This document shows, piece after piece, positions 7,684 through 15,198 of a stretch of 16,789 nucleotides of DNA. The DNA comes from an uncultured Odoribacter sp. (lineage in GTDB: Bacteria; Bacteroidota; Bacteroidia; Bacteroidales; Marinifilaceae): contig CAJKZL010000012.1 in the NCBI GenBank assembly GCA_905204385.1, positions 1-16,789 of the forward strand, written 5' to 3'. Below the pieces are notes generated by a model. The model was not told the origin of the DNA. It did no database searches and saw nothing but the letters and a program-made list of their open reading frames with translations. Each line of letters begins with the position of its first letter. Within the stretch, counting starts at the first letter, position 1. Position numbers and translations under genes: made by a program.

Positions 7684-8346
7684 TTATCGGGTAAGGATAA
7701 AACCGATTTTTAAAATCTGTATATTATCGATCAAAGCTGAAAGTTGCTGTTGAAGGTCCTGCAACATAGCTTGCTGTGCTTGTTCGGGCATCATATCGAA
7801 GCGGGGATTAAATTGCCGGGCAAGCATAGGCAGAATCATTTTTTGAATTTCCGTATTCTCAAAAACGCTCTGGATATATACTTCTCCCAAATAAAGTTTC
7901 ATTTGACTTTCATCCTCCTCACATCTGAAGCTTATGGCGGGGATCATTCCCGCTTTTTCTCCCAGAAAGGTTTTCATATCCTGCGGATCGAGAGATACTT
8001 CGAGATATCGATCATCTCTCCGGAAATGGGCATGCAATTCCAAAGGATATCCTGCAGCAGTCCGGGCTTTAATCCTCAAACTGTCGGGAACATAAAAGTC
8101 TATGCCCGTAAAATAATCCTGCATCTTCTCTGCTGCAATTCCGTAAACCCTGTTTTTTACATCTTTGGCAGCCAAACACATCATATTGTTTCCCATTCCA
8201 AACCGGATGGTATCTGTCAGGTACTCAAATTCGAAATAAGGCCGGTCATAATTCCAACTGCCTGCTGTTTCATATGTCGTTTCATCGCAGGCAAACATCC
8301 CCACTCCCAGAAACAGGATGAGGAAGATATACATCATCTTTTTCAT
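7684..8346 (-). CDS. Putative lipoprotein of unknown function
   Basis: The protein is 220 aa from the ATG at 8346; an upstream ATG at 8358 would add only four residues. The N-terminus MKKMMYIFLILFLGVGMFAC is a lipoprotein signal with Cys20 as the lipidated residue, followed by DE. I do not recognise the mature part. It appears beta-rich in the first half (EFEYLTDTIRFGMG, LELHAHFRRDDRYLEVSLD) and Gln-rich and helical near the end (PEQAQQAMLQDLQQQLSALIDN). It lies 41 bp after the TonB-dependent receptor on the same strand and so is probably co-transcribed. A role as a surface or periplasmic partner of that receptor is an inference from position only. It is not a SusD homologue by size or sequence. 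Confidence 0.75.
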   Translation of the reverse strand: MKKMMYIFLILFLGVGMFACDETTYETAGSWNYDRPYFEFEYLTDTIRFGMGNNMMCLAAKDVKNRVYGIAAEKMQDYFTGIDFYVPDSLRIKARTAAGYPLELHAHFRRDDRYLEVSLDPQDMKTFLGEKAGMIPAISFRCEEDESQMKLYLGEVYIQSVFENTEIQKMILPMLARQFNPRFDMMPEQAQQAMLQDLQQQLSALIDNIQILKIGFILTR

Positions 8347-8387
8347 CGTATACGTCATAAAAAATAAAATAATAGACCGGGGTCCGT

Positions 8388-10523
8388 TTAAAAGAGTTTC
8401 AAGGTTAGCGAGGCTCCCAAACGAGCCGGCGAACCGGACTGCCCCATGTCGTTATATTCGCGCAATTTATCTCCCACGGGATTGTTAAGCATATAGGTGA
8501 AATAAGCCTTATCCAATATATTTTTACCCCAAATCCTGAAGTCCAGGTATTTTCCGGAAATGCCCAGTTGCATATTCCATGTAAAATAAGGATCTTGTTT
8601 CAACGAATTGGCTTCGTCAAAGTACTGGGTACCCAAACCACTGACAGTGGTAGAAGCCATAAAACTGCGAAACCAGGATATTTTCACCGGCTTGTGATAC
8701 ATCAATCCTGTATTCCCGGTAAAATCCGGAGCCATCACGATACGATTCCCTTCATGGGCTTTCACCTGATTATGGTAGTAAGCGGAATGATTGTAGCCTG
8801 CCGATAAAATATAAGTCAGCCCCGGAAGAAATTCCCAGCGAAGATCGGCTTCTCCTCCATAACTGTGAGCGTCCCCGGCATTTTTTATGCTTGGTCCCAT
8901 CATACCCATCACGAAAATCTGCTGGTCTCTCCAGTCGATGAAAAAAGCCGATGCATTGAGATTGAATTTCCGGTTATTGCTCGAATACTTCATCCCTATT
9001 TCATAGTTCCAAAGTTCTTCTTCGTCATAACCCAGTTTGGTCATTTGGGAACTCATTTCGTTGACAATAATGTTATAGCCTCCGGCTTTATACCCTTTGG
9101 CGATACTCAAATAAAGAGACAACCGCTCATTCCACCGCTGTAAAAAAGAAAACTTAGGCAACCAAGCCTTGAAATCTTTTTCAGGAGTAGCGCTGTGGAA
9201 AAGCTTGTAACGGTTGGAACTGCTGAATAAAAGCGAATCGGCATAGTCCAAAGAGCTTTTTTCGTAATCGTAGCGCAAACCGGCCGTCAACGACATCCCC
9301 GGCCAGAGTTCTTTCAGGGTAATTTGTCCATAGGCGGCAATGCCCCAGGTTGTCGTATGATTATGATATTTCACTTTATCCAGTAAAATAGGAAGCAAGT
9401 AAGCCTTATCCGAACCGAAGGTAGCCAGATATTTATTGGTCGGGTCCTTATAAAATCCGAATACTCCGGTAGTCCAATCCATATGCCTGCCTTCGGCAGA
9501 TTGAAGGTTGAGTTCTTCCGTTAGCAAATTCTGCCGCGATTTTTTATTATTATCAAAAACATCCAGGTACGTGAAGTCCGCATCCAACATCTGTTCATCT
9601 TTCGACCAGGAATAGGAGGTTACCGAACTGAAATTCATTTTCTTTCCGCTTTTTTTGATATTTGCATAAGTAGAAAATAATTCCCGTTCATAAGACGAGG
9701 GAGTGTTGTAATTGACCAGATACCTGTCTTTCCTTAAAGAATCTAGGGCATGATAAGCATATCCCCCGTCAAAAGAATTATTGTAATTGGCTCCCAAGGC
9801 TATCTTCCAGTTTCGGGCGGCATATGCTATCCCCTGATAGCGGATATCATAGGAATCCGAAGGATTGGATTTCCGGCTTCCGTCATATCGGTTTTTAAAG
9901 TATCCCCGGGTTTTATTATAAGCATACGAAATCTTATTATACAGTTTACCTACCGGAAGATGAGCCACGATATGGTAATGCTGCGACTCATAACTGGAAT
10001 ATCCCGCCTGTGCCTGTAAGGAAAAGCGGGAAGCCGGAAGATTGGTGGTGATATTGATCAACCCGTTGATGCTATTGCGGCCATATAAAGTGGTTTGCGG
10101 TCCACGCAAAACCTCGATTTGACGAATGTCGTACAGGTCGAAGATAAAAGCATTTTTGTCAAAAACGGGAACGCCGTCGACATACAACCCGACCGGGGGC
10201 GTGCCTGAAACCGTGCCGATTCCCCGGATATATAAAGGGGTAGATAATTTCAGCCCCCCTTCCTGCATATAAAAATTGGGTACTATGCCCGAAATATTAC
10301 GTAAGTCCGGATTATTTTCACCCGGAATGCTGAGAGGAGTAACTACAGTCAGTGCAACAGGAATATTGCCGGGTTTTAATTCTCTCTTTTCAGCGGTTAC
10401 GACAACTTCCTCCAATTCCCGGATGGAATGATAAGTGGAATCGGCAGGAACCGCAGTCATCGGTTGCTGTCCCCAGCTCCCCAGATAATGCATTAGCAAT
10501 AATATATTGAGAACTAATCGCAT
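8388..10523 (-). CDS. TonB-dependent outer-membrane receptor (siderophore/metal type, not SusC)
   Basis: The protein is 711 aa. A signal peptide covers about residues 1-19 (MRLVLNILLLMHYLGSWGQ). A TonB box LEEVVVTA follows at 37-44, then the plug domain at about 50-160 with YIRGIG, GLYVDGVPV, IEVLRGPQTTLYGRNSINGLINI pieces, and a beta-barrel ending in the typical aromatic residue (LTLKLF). It lacks the N-terminal carboxypeptidase-like/CNA-B domain of SusC-type receptors and has no SusD neighbour. It therefore resembles the classical receptors for siderophores, heme, metals or cobalamin; the ligand is not determinable. It sits between a small membrane protein gene and a lipoprotein gene, and is linked by position to sod and perR. 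Iron or peroxide control would make sense but is inferred. Confidence 0.92.
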   Translation of the reverse strand: MRLVLNILLLMHYLGSWGQQPMTAVPADSTYHSIRELEEVVVTAEKRELKPGNIPVALTVVTPLSIPGENNPDLRNISGIVPNFYMQEGGLKLSTPLYIRGIGTVSGTPPVGLYVDGVPVFDKNAFIFDLYDIRQIEVLRGPQTTLYGRNSINGLINITTNLPASRFSLQAQAGYSSYESQHYHIVAHLPVGKLYNKISYAYNKTRGYFKNRYDGSRKSNPSDSYDIRYQGIAYAARNWKIALGANYNNSFDGGYAYHALDSLRKDRYLVNYNTPSSYERELFSTYANIKKSGKKMNFSSVTSYSWSKDEQMLDADFTYLDVFDNNKKSRQNLLTEELNLQSAEGRHMDWTTGVFGFYKDPTNKYLATFGSDKAYLLPILLDKVKYHNHTTTWGIAAYGQITLKELWPGMSLTAGLRYDYEKSSLDYADSLLFSSSNRYKLFHSATPEKDFKAWLPKFSFLQRWNERLSLYLSIAKGYKAGGYNIIVNEMSSQMTKLGYDEEELWNYEIGMKYSSNNRKFNLNASAFFIDWRDQQIFVMGMMGPSIKNAGDAHSYGGEADLRWEFLPGLTYILSAGYNHSAYYHNQVKAHEGNRIVMAPDFTGNTGLMYHKPVKISWFRSFMASTTVSGLGTQYFDEANSLKQDPYFTWNMQLGISGKYLDFRIWGKNILDKAYFTYMLNNPVGDKLREYNDMGQSGSPARLGASLTLKLF

Positions 10524-10532
10524 TATGAAAAA

Positions 10533-10546
10533 TTTATAATTATAAA
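10533..10546. promoter_or_regulatory. AT-only 14-bp palindrome before the receptor gene
   Basis: TTTATAATTATAAA is a perfect palindrome 10 bp upstream of the receptor ATG. It resembles the PerR/Fur-type box (TTATAAT-N-ATTATAA) with a shortened centre. The surrounding DNA is very AT-rich, so chance is a real possibility. Confidence 0.25.
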
Positions 10547-10591
10547 AAATATTCAGAATTTACCGGACTTTGCGAACCGGAAAACTCTGGT

Positions 10592-10668
10592 GATCAGGTG
10601 ATCTGTTCTGCTTACTTTTACCTAAGGTATAAAATACTCTATTCTTTTGGGTAGAGGAATTTAATTCC
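10592..10668. repeat. Three small palindromes in the gap between small protein and receptor
   Basis: The 166-bp gap 10524-10689 contains GATCAGGTGATC (10592-10603), GTATAAAATAC (10627-10637) and GGAATTTAATTCC (10656-10668). Each is a perfect inverted repeat around a 1-3 nt centre. They may be operator sites or parts of a structured leader for the receptor gene. No known riboswitch core, such as a cobalamin B12 box, was found. Confidence 0.35.
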
Positions 10669-10689
10669 GCAGAATTTCGATCGGGAAGA

Positions 10690-11022
10690 TTATGCCATCA
10701 TAGCCGGAGGGGCTCTCAGGCCAACGGAAGAAGGATTATCCAGGGAATAAACTTCGGATGAGGGGGGAAAGAAGTCGGATTTTTCACTGAATTCCGGAAT
10801 ACAAACGGTCTTTTTATCACTTTCCCTCTTCCATTTACGGACTATATAAGTGTGATTTTGCTCTATGCCTGACGTTATCCGGTGTTCATAAGCAATAGAT
10901 TCCGGAAGAAGAGAGATGGCTTCCGGATTACCTCCCGTTCCTCTGAAGTATAAACAAACGATCAGAAAAGCAGGAACAAGCAGGTAGATAAACATATGTG
11001 CCGATAACCCCAGAAAAAACAT
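10690..11022 (-). CDS. Small membrane-anchored protein with C-terminal PP motif
   Basis: The protein is 110 aa if the ATG at 11022 is used, or 101 aa from the ATG at 10995. One hydrophobic segment at about residues 10-26 (MFIYLLVPAFLIVCLYF) is followed by a soluble tail ending GLRAPPAMMA. I do not recognise a defined family. Short Bacteroidetes proteins with one N-terminal helix and a conserved C-terminal PP, such as the HYC_CC_PP and DUF6660 families, commonly sit beside TonB-dependent receptors or metal genes. This one lacks their paired cysteines. A TAGCTTTG box (matching TAnnTTTG) on the minus strand at 11027-11034 lies so close to the first ATG that the second ATG may be the true start. 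It is the first gene of the minus-strand receptor group. Confidence 0.6.
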   Translation of the reverse strand: MFFLGLSAHMFIYLLVPAFLIVCLYFRGTGGNPEAISLLPESIAYEHRITSGIEQNHTYIVRKWKRESDKKTVCIPEFSEKSDFFPPSSEVYSLDNPSSVGLRAPPAMMA

Positions 11023-11026
11023 GTTG

Positions 11027-11034
11027 CAAAGCTA
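11027..11034 (-). promoter_or_regulatory. Bacteroidetes -7 box for the small protein/receptor group
   Basis: The minus strand reads TAGCTTTG, an exact TAnnTTTG match ending about 4 bp before the ATG at 11022. Transcription would begin at or near that ATG, implying either a leaderless message or use of the internal ATG at 10995. No good -33 TTTG is present. Confidence 0.45.
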
Positions 11035-11093
11035 TAAATAAATCGACAGGAGGAAATTGAAAATAGAATTTTTTTAGAAAAAAGTGCTTCTCT

Positions 11094-11125
11094 TTTGGAA
11101 TATTACAAAAAAGATTCTAATTTTG
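11094..11125 (+). promoter_or_regulatory. perR promoter with -33 and -7 boxes
   Basis: TTTG at 11094-11097 and TAATTTTG at 11118-11125, with 20 bp between them, match both Bacteroidetes sigma-ABfr elements (TTTG and TAnnTTTG). Transcription should start near 11130, which gives a leader of about 30 nt that contains the PerR-box palindrome. Confidence 0.75.
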
Positions 11126-11154
11126 TAATCGATAAAAATTTGTAATAATTACAA
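11102..11154. promoter_or_regulatory. PerR-box-like operator cluster
   Basis: TTGTAATAATTACAA at 11140-11154 is a perfect 7-1-7 palindrome of the Fur/PerR class (Bacillus PerR box TTATAATnATTATAA). It is flanked so that 21 bp are symmetric except for one pair. Two more half-sites occur: ATTACAAAA at 11102-11110 and TTTTGTAAT at 11121-11129, a perfect 9-bp inverted repeat that overlaps the -7 box. A repressor bound here would block perR and might also reach the divergent promoter at 11027-11034. Confidence 0.7.
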
Positions 11155-11161
11155 TTTAAGA

Positions 11162-11575
11162 ATGATTATAACTCAAAGTCCACAGGAATATTTGGAAAGT
11201 TACGGAATCAAACCTTCTTTACAACGGATAGCGATCATGGAATTTTTGATGAAGAACCGGATCCATCCTACCGTTGAGGAGATTTACAATGCACTATATG
11301 TAAAGGTGCCCACGCTTTCCCGGACCACGGTTTACAATACACTTAAATTGTTCGCCGTACAGAAAGCGGTTGTAACCTTGGTGATCGACGACAAAAATGT
11401 GCGTTTTGACATCGACACTTCTTGTCATGCCCATTTTCAGTGTTGCAGTTGCAACCGTATTTTTGACGTAGCGGTGGTGGACAGGGGAATGTTGCAGCAA
11501 AAACAAATCGGCGATCTGACGATAACGGAGACCCATTTGTATTATAAGGGATACTGTTCCAGATGTAAAGCATAA
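11162..11575 (+). CDS. perR: Fur-family transcriptional regulator, PerR type
   Basis: The protein is 137 aa. The N-terminal winged helix includes HPTVEEIYNAL and LSRTTVYNTLKLF (recognition helix, about 52-64). The metal-sensing residues of PerR are at matching spacing: His35, Asp83, His89 and His91 in RFDIDTSCHAHF, and Asp102 in IFDV. Asp at the last position (Asp104 in B. subtilis) is characteristic of PerR; Fur proteins have Glu. The structural zinc site is C94xxC97 plus C132xxC135. With Fe bound, such proteins sense H2O2 through oxidation of the two His residues and release DNA. The palindrome in its own leader indicates autoregulation. The rubrerythrin gene follows 52 bp downstream with no terminator, so the two genes form a peroxide-response operon. 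Confidence 0.9.
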   Translation: MIITQSPQEYLESYGIKPSLQRIAIMEFLMKNRIHPTVEEIYNALYVKVPTLSRTTVYNTLKLFAVQKAVVTLVIDDKNVRFDIDTSCHAHFQCCSCNRIFDVAVVDRGMLQQKQIGDLTITETHLYYKGYCSRCKA

Positions 11576-11627
11576 AATAAGGTGGAGTAATCCGCTAAAT
11601 CATATTAATCAATAAAACGAAAGTATT

Positions 11628-12179
11628 ATGAAAAAATTTATTTGTACGGTGTGTGGCTATGTACACGAAGGAGAAGAAGCTCCGGAATTTTGTCCTCAAT
11701 GTAAAGTGCCGAAAAGTAAATTCAAAGAATTGGTGGATACCGAAGGCGCACTGACTTTTGCAGACGAACATGTCATTGGCGTTGCCAAAGGAGTAGATGC
11801 AGAAGTATTGGAAGGGTTGAAAGCACATTTCAACGGAGAGTGTACTGAAGTGGGTATGTACCTGGCCATGAGCCGACAGGCCGATCGCGAAGGTTATCCT
11901 GAGGTAGCGGAAGCGTTTAAACGTTACGCCTGGGAAGAAGCAGAACATGCCTCGAAATTCTGCGAATTGTTAGGCGAATGCGTTTGGGATACCGAAACCA
12001 ATCTGAAAAAACGGATGGAAGCTGAAGCAGGAGCGTGTGAAGATAAAAAACGGATTGCTACCTTGGCTAAAAAACTGAACCTGGACGCTATTCACGTTAC
12101 CGTACACGAAATGTGCAAAGATGAAGCCCGTCACGGAAAAGGATTCGAAGGTCTGTACAACAGATATTTCAAAAAATAA
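11628..12179 (+). CDS. rbr: Rubrerythrin with N-terminal rubredoxin domain (reverse rubrerythrin)
   Basis: The protein is 183 aa. An N-terminal rubredoxin-like Fe(SCys)4 domain (C6xxCGY and C22PQC25) is followed by a ferritin-like di-iron four-helix domain. The di-iron domain has E71 in NGEC, the EEAEH motif at 103-107, and E161 with DEARH at 165-169. This domain order is the reverse of classical rubrerythrin, in which rubredoxin is C-terminal. The enzyme reduces H2O2 to water in anaerobes using electrons from NADH through redox partners. The AAGTATT stretch before the ATG lacks a clear ribosome site. Co-transcription with perR and a terminator at 12256-12290 are supported by the sequence. 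Confidence 0.93.
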   Translation: MKKFICTVCGYVHEGEEAPEFCPQCKVPKSKFKELVDTEGALTFADEHVIGVAKGVDAEVLEGLKAHFNGECTEVGMYLAMSRQADREGYPEVAEAFKRYAWEEAEHASKFCELLGECVWDTETNLKKRMEAEAGACEDKKRIATLAKKLNLDAIHVTVHEMCKDEARHGKGFEGLYNRYFKK

Positions 12180-12255
12180 TCCAGAGAAAAAGTCAAGATG
12201 ATTCAAGGTATTTGAAACGAGATTCATCGAGCATTCCTTTAATAATTTTCTTTTT

Positions 12256-12290
12256 ATGGTCCTGGGCTTGACAGCTCCAGGGCCATTTTT
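12256..12290 (+). terminator. Terminator of the perR-rbr operon
   Basis: Arms 12256-12265 and 12277-12286 pair over 10 bp (ATGGTCCTGG with CCAGGGCCAT, one wobble) and are followed by a T-run reaching 12290. It lies 77 bp after the rubrerythrin stop. Confidence 0.85.
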
Positions 12291-12356
12291 CTTTACCACA
12301 GCAAACCTATTGACCGGGACAGCGTATAATTTTAACGGACAGAAACAAAAACGTTG

Positions 12357-12376
12357 TTACTGACGATTACTGATGA
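12357..12376 (+). repeat. Short tandem repeat upstream of gpmA
   Basis: TTACTGACGA is followed directly by TTACTGATGA, two 10-bp units differing at one base, ending 17 bp before the gpmA ATG. It lies in the probable leader, downstream of a promoter-like TATAATTTTA at 12325-12334. The function is unknown and it may be chance. Confidence 0.4.
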
Positions 12377-12393
12377 TTTAAAAATAAATTCCA

Positions 12394-13140
12394 ATGAAAA
12401 GAATCGTTTTATTACGTCATGGCGAGAGCCTATGGAATAAGGAAAATAAGTTTACAGGATGGACTGATGTGGATTTATCGGAAAAAGGAGTGGAGGAAGC
12501 GAGGAGAGCGGGGGATTTATTGAAGGAAAAGGGATTTGTCTTCGACAAGGCATACACTTCTTATCTGAAAAGGGCCATTAAAACTTTAAACGTCGTGTTG
12601 GACCGTATGGACCAGGATTGGATTCCGGTGGAAAAGAACTGGCGGTTAAATGAAAAACATTACGGGGCCTTGCAAGGCTTGAACAAAAGCGAAACGGCTG
12701 CCGAATATGGCGACGAACAGGTCTTGATCTGGAGAAGAAGCTATGATATTCCCTCCCCGGCATTATCTCCCGAAGATCCGCGGAATCCCCGTTTCGATCC
12801 CCGCTACAAAAATGTGCCGGAGGCAGCGCTACCGCTCACCGAATCACTGAAAGATACCGTAGAACGTATTTTACCTTATTGGAAAAAAGAGATTTTTCCT
12901 TCGCTCAAAAAAGCCGACCAGATATTGGTTGTTGCTCACGGGAACAGTTTGAGAGGGGTCATCAAATACTTAAAGGACATTCCGGACGAAGATATCGTAA
13001 ATCTTAATTTACCCACAGCAGTGCCTTATGTTTTTGATTTCGACGATGACTTGCAGTTGATCGACGATTATTTTTTAGGCGACCCCGAAGAAATCCGTAA
13101 ACTCATGGAAGCGGTAGCCAACCAAGGAAAGAAAAAATAG
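12394..13140 (+). CDS. gpmA: 2,3-bisphosphoglycerate-dependent phosphoglycerate mutase
   Basis: The protein is 248 aa, the standard length of the dimeric or tetrameric dPGM family. It interconverts 3- and 2-phosphoglycerate in glycolysis. The phosphorylated His9 lies in LLRHGES, followed by [13 protein letters not shown], the general acid Glu87 in [15 protein letters not shown] (84-98), and the second catalytic His182 in [10 protein letters not shown]. These match E. coli GpmA H11, E89 and H184. It appears to be a single-gene unit: the rubrerythrin terminator lies upstream and a hairpin lies downstream against the convergent aldolase gene. Confidence 0.96.
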   Translation: MKRIVLLRHGESLWNKENKFTGWTDVDLSEKGVEEARRAGDLLKEKGFVFDKAYTSYLKRAIKTLNVVLDRMDQDWIPVEKNWRLNEKHYGALQGLNKSETAAEYGDEQVLIWRRSYDIPSPALSPEDPRNPRFDPRYKNVPEAALPLTESLKDTVERILPYWKKEIFPSLKKADQILVVAHGNSLRGVIKYLKDIPDEDIVNLNLPTAVPYVFDFDDDLQLIDDYFLGDPEEIRKLMEAVANQGKKK

Positions 13141-13221
13141 ATAACCGGAACGGCATACGGTTATAGTTTCCTATATACACCTGAAATGAAACCGAAATCT
13201 TTCGACCTGATTTCGGTTTCA
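13141..13221. terminator. Paired hairpins between convergent gpmA and aldolase genes
   Basis: Two stems are present. ATAACCG (13141-13147) pairs with CGGTTAT (13158-13164) right after the gpmA stop. TGAAACCGAAATC (13187-13199) pairs perfectly over 13 bp with 13209-13221, and the stem can be lengthened by a one-base bulge. No long T-run follows, so it is probably a bidirectional structural terminator of convergent transcripts. Confidence 0.6.
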
Positions 13222-13263
13222 ATTTCAATATCGTCCTTTTCCATGGACTTTATGCTCCGGCAT

Positions 13264-14325
13264 TTAAGCGATGGTGATCCGATGGTCCAGGTAAATATCC
13301 TGAATAGCATGTAATAACTCTACACCTTCTTGCATACTTTTCTGAAACGCTTTTCTTCCGGCGATCAATCCCATGCCTCCGGCCCTTTTATTTATGATAG
13401 CGGTAATGCCGGCCTCCTGCATATCGTTTGCTCCGTTGGAAGCTCCACCTGAGTTGATCAATCCGACACGTCCCATATAACAGTTGGCCACCTGATAACG
13501 GCAAAGGTCGATAGGATGATCGGAAGTAAGCTGTGTATACATTCTGGGGTCCGTTTTACCGAATTTCAAGGCAGTAAATCCTCCGTTGGTCACAGGCAGT
13601 TTTTGCTTGATGACATCGGCCTCAACGGTTACCCCCAGATGATTGGCTTGGCCGGTGAGATCGGCAGCTTCATGGTAATCCGCACGATCGGTTTTAAAGG
13701 CCGGATTTCTTAAATAGCACCATAATATCGTAAGCATCCCCAGGGAATGTGCATATTCGAACGCCTTCGCAATCTCTGTGATTTGGCGACGACTTTCCGT
13801 AGAACCATAATAGATCGTAGCGCCTATCCCGATCGCCCCCAGGTTCCAGGCTTCCTTCACAGTGCCGAACAATATCTGGTCGTAACTGTTCGGATAGCTC
13901 AATAATTCATTGTGATTGATCTTTACGACGAAAGGAATTTTATGGGCATACTTCCGCGAGACAATCCCTAAGGTGCCGAACGTGGAAACGACGGCATTGC
14001 ATCCTCCTTCTACCGCCAGCCGGACAATATTTTCAGGATCGAAATAAAGAGGATTGGGAGCGAAGGATGCTCCGGCAGTGTGTTCTATTCCCTGGTCCAC
14101 CGGCAATATGGATAAATATCCGGTTCCCGCCAAACGCCCATGGTCGAGAAGTCGCCGGAAATTGTTCAAGGTAGGAATGTTCCGGTCGCTATCGATCCAC
14201 AACTCGTCCAGCATAGACGGCGAGGGGATATGGATCAAGGATTTATCAATGGTTTTGCAAGTATGTTCCAGATAATATTCCTCTTTGTCGCCAAGTATTT
14301 CTGTTAATGTAGTTGCCTTTTTCAT
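13264..14325 (-). CDS. fbaB: Class I fructose-bisphosphate aldolase (FbaB/DhnA type)
   Basis: The protein is 353 aa from the ATG at 14325, which has a GAGG ribosome-like site upstream. The longer reading to 14370 would need a TTG start and adds residues unlike the family. The sequence matches the archaeal-type/FbaB TIM-barrel aldolases of the DeoC/LacD superfamily: the N-terminus [85 protein letters not shown] and [14 protein letters not shown]. It cleaves fructose-1,6-bisphosphate to DHAP and glyceraldehyde-3-phosphate through a Schiff-base Lys, which I cannot assign with certainty. It is convergent with gpmA, another glycolytic gene, and 78 bp downstream of the methyltransferase gene on the same strand. 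Confidence 0.94.
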   Translation of the reverse strand: MKKATTLTEILGDKEEYYLEHTCKTIDKSLIHIPSPSMLDELWIDSDRNIPTLNNFRRLLDHGRLAGTGYLSILPVDQGIEHTAGASFAPNPLYFDPENIVRLAVEGGCNAVVSTFGTLGIVSRKYAHKIPFVVKINHNELLSYPNSYDQILFGTVKEAWNLGAIGIGATIYYGSTESRRQITEIAKAFEYAHSLGMLTILWCYLRNPAFKTDRADYHEAADLTGQANHLGVTVEADVIKQKLPVTNGGFTALKFGKTDPRMYTQLTSDHPIDLCRYQVANCYMGRVGLINSGGASNGANDMQEAGITAIINKRAGGMGLIAGRKAFQKSMQEGVELLHAIQDIYLDHRITIA

Positions 14326-14403
14326 AGCCTCAGTTTTAAATTCTTCATTTAAGTACGGGGGCTTTTTCAAAGGGTTACTTCAAACGACCTCTTCTTTCAA
14401 ATA

Positions 14404-15105
14404 CTAACGGGCATAAAACAGGAAAATTGCAGGTCTTTTTTGAATATCGGGTTTTTGTGTTTTCCATTCCTGCACCGGCATAGTTCTAATATATTCATTT
14501 TCAGTAGTAATGTCACAGGCTACCGAAAGTAAGGTTTTAGGGCTAAGCACCCTTAGCATTTCCTCGAAAAGTTTCAGATTCCGGTAGGGCGTTTCTATAA
14601 AAATCTGGGTCCGGTTTTCCTGGGCCGATTGCCGCTCATAGTTTTTCAGCATTTTCTGCCGGTCACTTTCCTTCACCGGCAAATAACCGTTGAAAGAAAA
14701 GCGTTGTCCGTTCATACCGGAAGCAATCAGCGCCATGAGGATAGAGGAAGGACCCACCAAAGGAATGACTTGTATTCCATTCCGATGTGCCAAAGCAACC
14801 AGTTCGGCTCCCGGATCGGCAATTCCGGGACAACCGGCTTCGGAAATAATACCCACATCTTCTTTTGCCAGGTAATCCAGACAGGCTTCGATGTCTTCGG
14901 GAGCCGAATGCTCGCTAAGCTCTACAAAAGTGAGCAACTCTACATCGATTTTTTTATCGATTTTTTTCAAATAGCGACGTGTATTTTTCGGATTTTCACT
15001 GGCGAATACTTTCAACGACTTTATAATAGTAAGGACTTCGGTGGGTATGACATGATGAATATCGGTTTCTCCTAAAGTATTCGGTATCAGAAATAATTTT
15101 CCCAT
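14404..15105 (-). CDS. RsmI-like SAM-dependent methyltransferase (tetrapyrrole methylase fold)
   Basis: The protein is 233 aa from the ATG at 15105, which gives the family-like start MGKLFLIPNTLGE. Core motifs of the RsmI/COG0313 group are present: IISEAGCPGIADPGAELV (about 96-113), VIPLVGPSSILMALIASG and FSFNGYLPV. RsmI 2'-O-methylates C1402 of 16S rRNA. This protein is about 50 aa shorter than RsmI, and the usual AEDTR motif is replaced by ASENPKNTRR. It may therefore be the Bacteroidetes short paralogue with another target. A GTG at 15129 with GGAGG seven bases before it is a possible alternative start that adds eight residues. A TACCTTTG -7 box lies at 15141-15148. It is divergent from the hydrolase gene at 15199. 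Confidence 0.82.
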   Translation of the reverse strand: MGKLFLIPNTLGETDIHHVIPTEVLTIIKSLKVFASENPKNTRRYLKKIDKKIDVELLTFVELSEHSAPEDIEACLDYLAKEDVGIISEAGCPGIADPGAELVALAHRNGIQVIPLVGPSSILMALIASGMNGQRFSFNGYLPVKESDRQKMLKNYERQSAQENRTQIFIETPYRNLKLFEEMLRVLSPKTLLSVACDITTENEYIRTMPVQEWKTQKPDIQKRPAIFLFYAR

Positions 15106-15140
15106 AGATTTATTAGCAGAATGAAACACTTATTTTCCTC

Positions 15141-15178
15141 CAAAGGTAACATCTATTTTTGCATTATTGCTATCTTTG
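15141..15178. promoter_or_regulatory. Divergent pair of Bacteroidetes -7 boxes
   Basis: CAAAGGTA at 15141-15148 is TACCTTTG on the minus strand, for the methyltransferase. TATCTTTG at 15171-15178 faces the hydrolase on the plus strand. Both match TAnnTTTG. No convincing -33 TTTG is seen for either. The two promoters share about 22 bp of spacer and may interfere with each other. Confidence 0.55.
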
Positions 15179-15198
15179 TAATGACAATTTAAGCGAGT

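Noticed and set aside
7744..8367. Plus-strand open frame of 207 codons opposite the lipoprotein gene
   Set aside because: The minus-strand frame has a lipoprotein signal and sits in an operon; the plus frame is His-rich shadow sequence.
10524..10689. Cobalamin or other known riboswitch before the TonB-dependent receptor
   Set aside because: No B12-box or other recognisable conserved riboswitch core was found on the minus strand.
12180..12393. Small RNA or tRNA in the gap between rubrerythrin and gpmA
   Set aside because: Only the operon terminator, a promoter-like stretch and a short tandem repeat are seen; no cloverleaf or CCA end.
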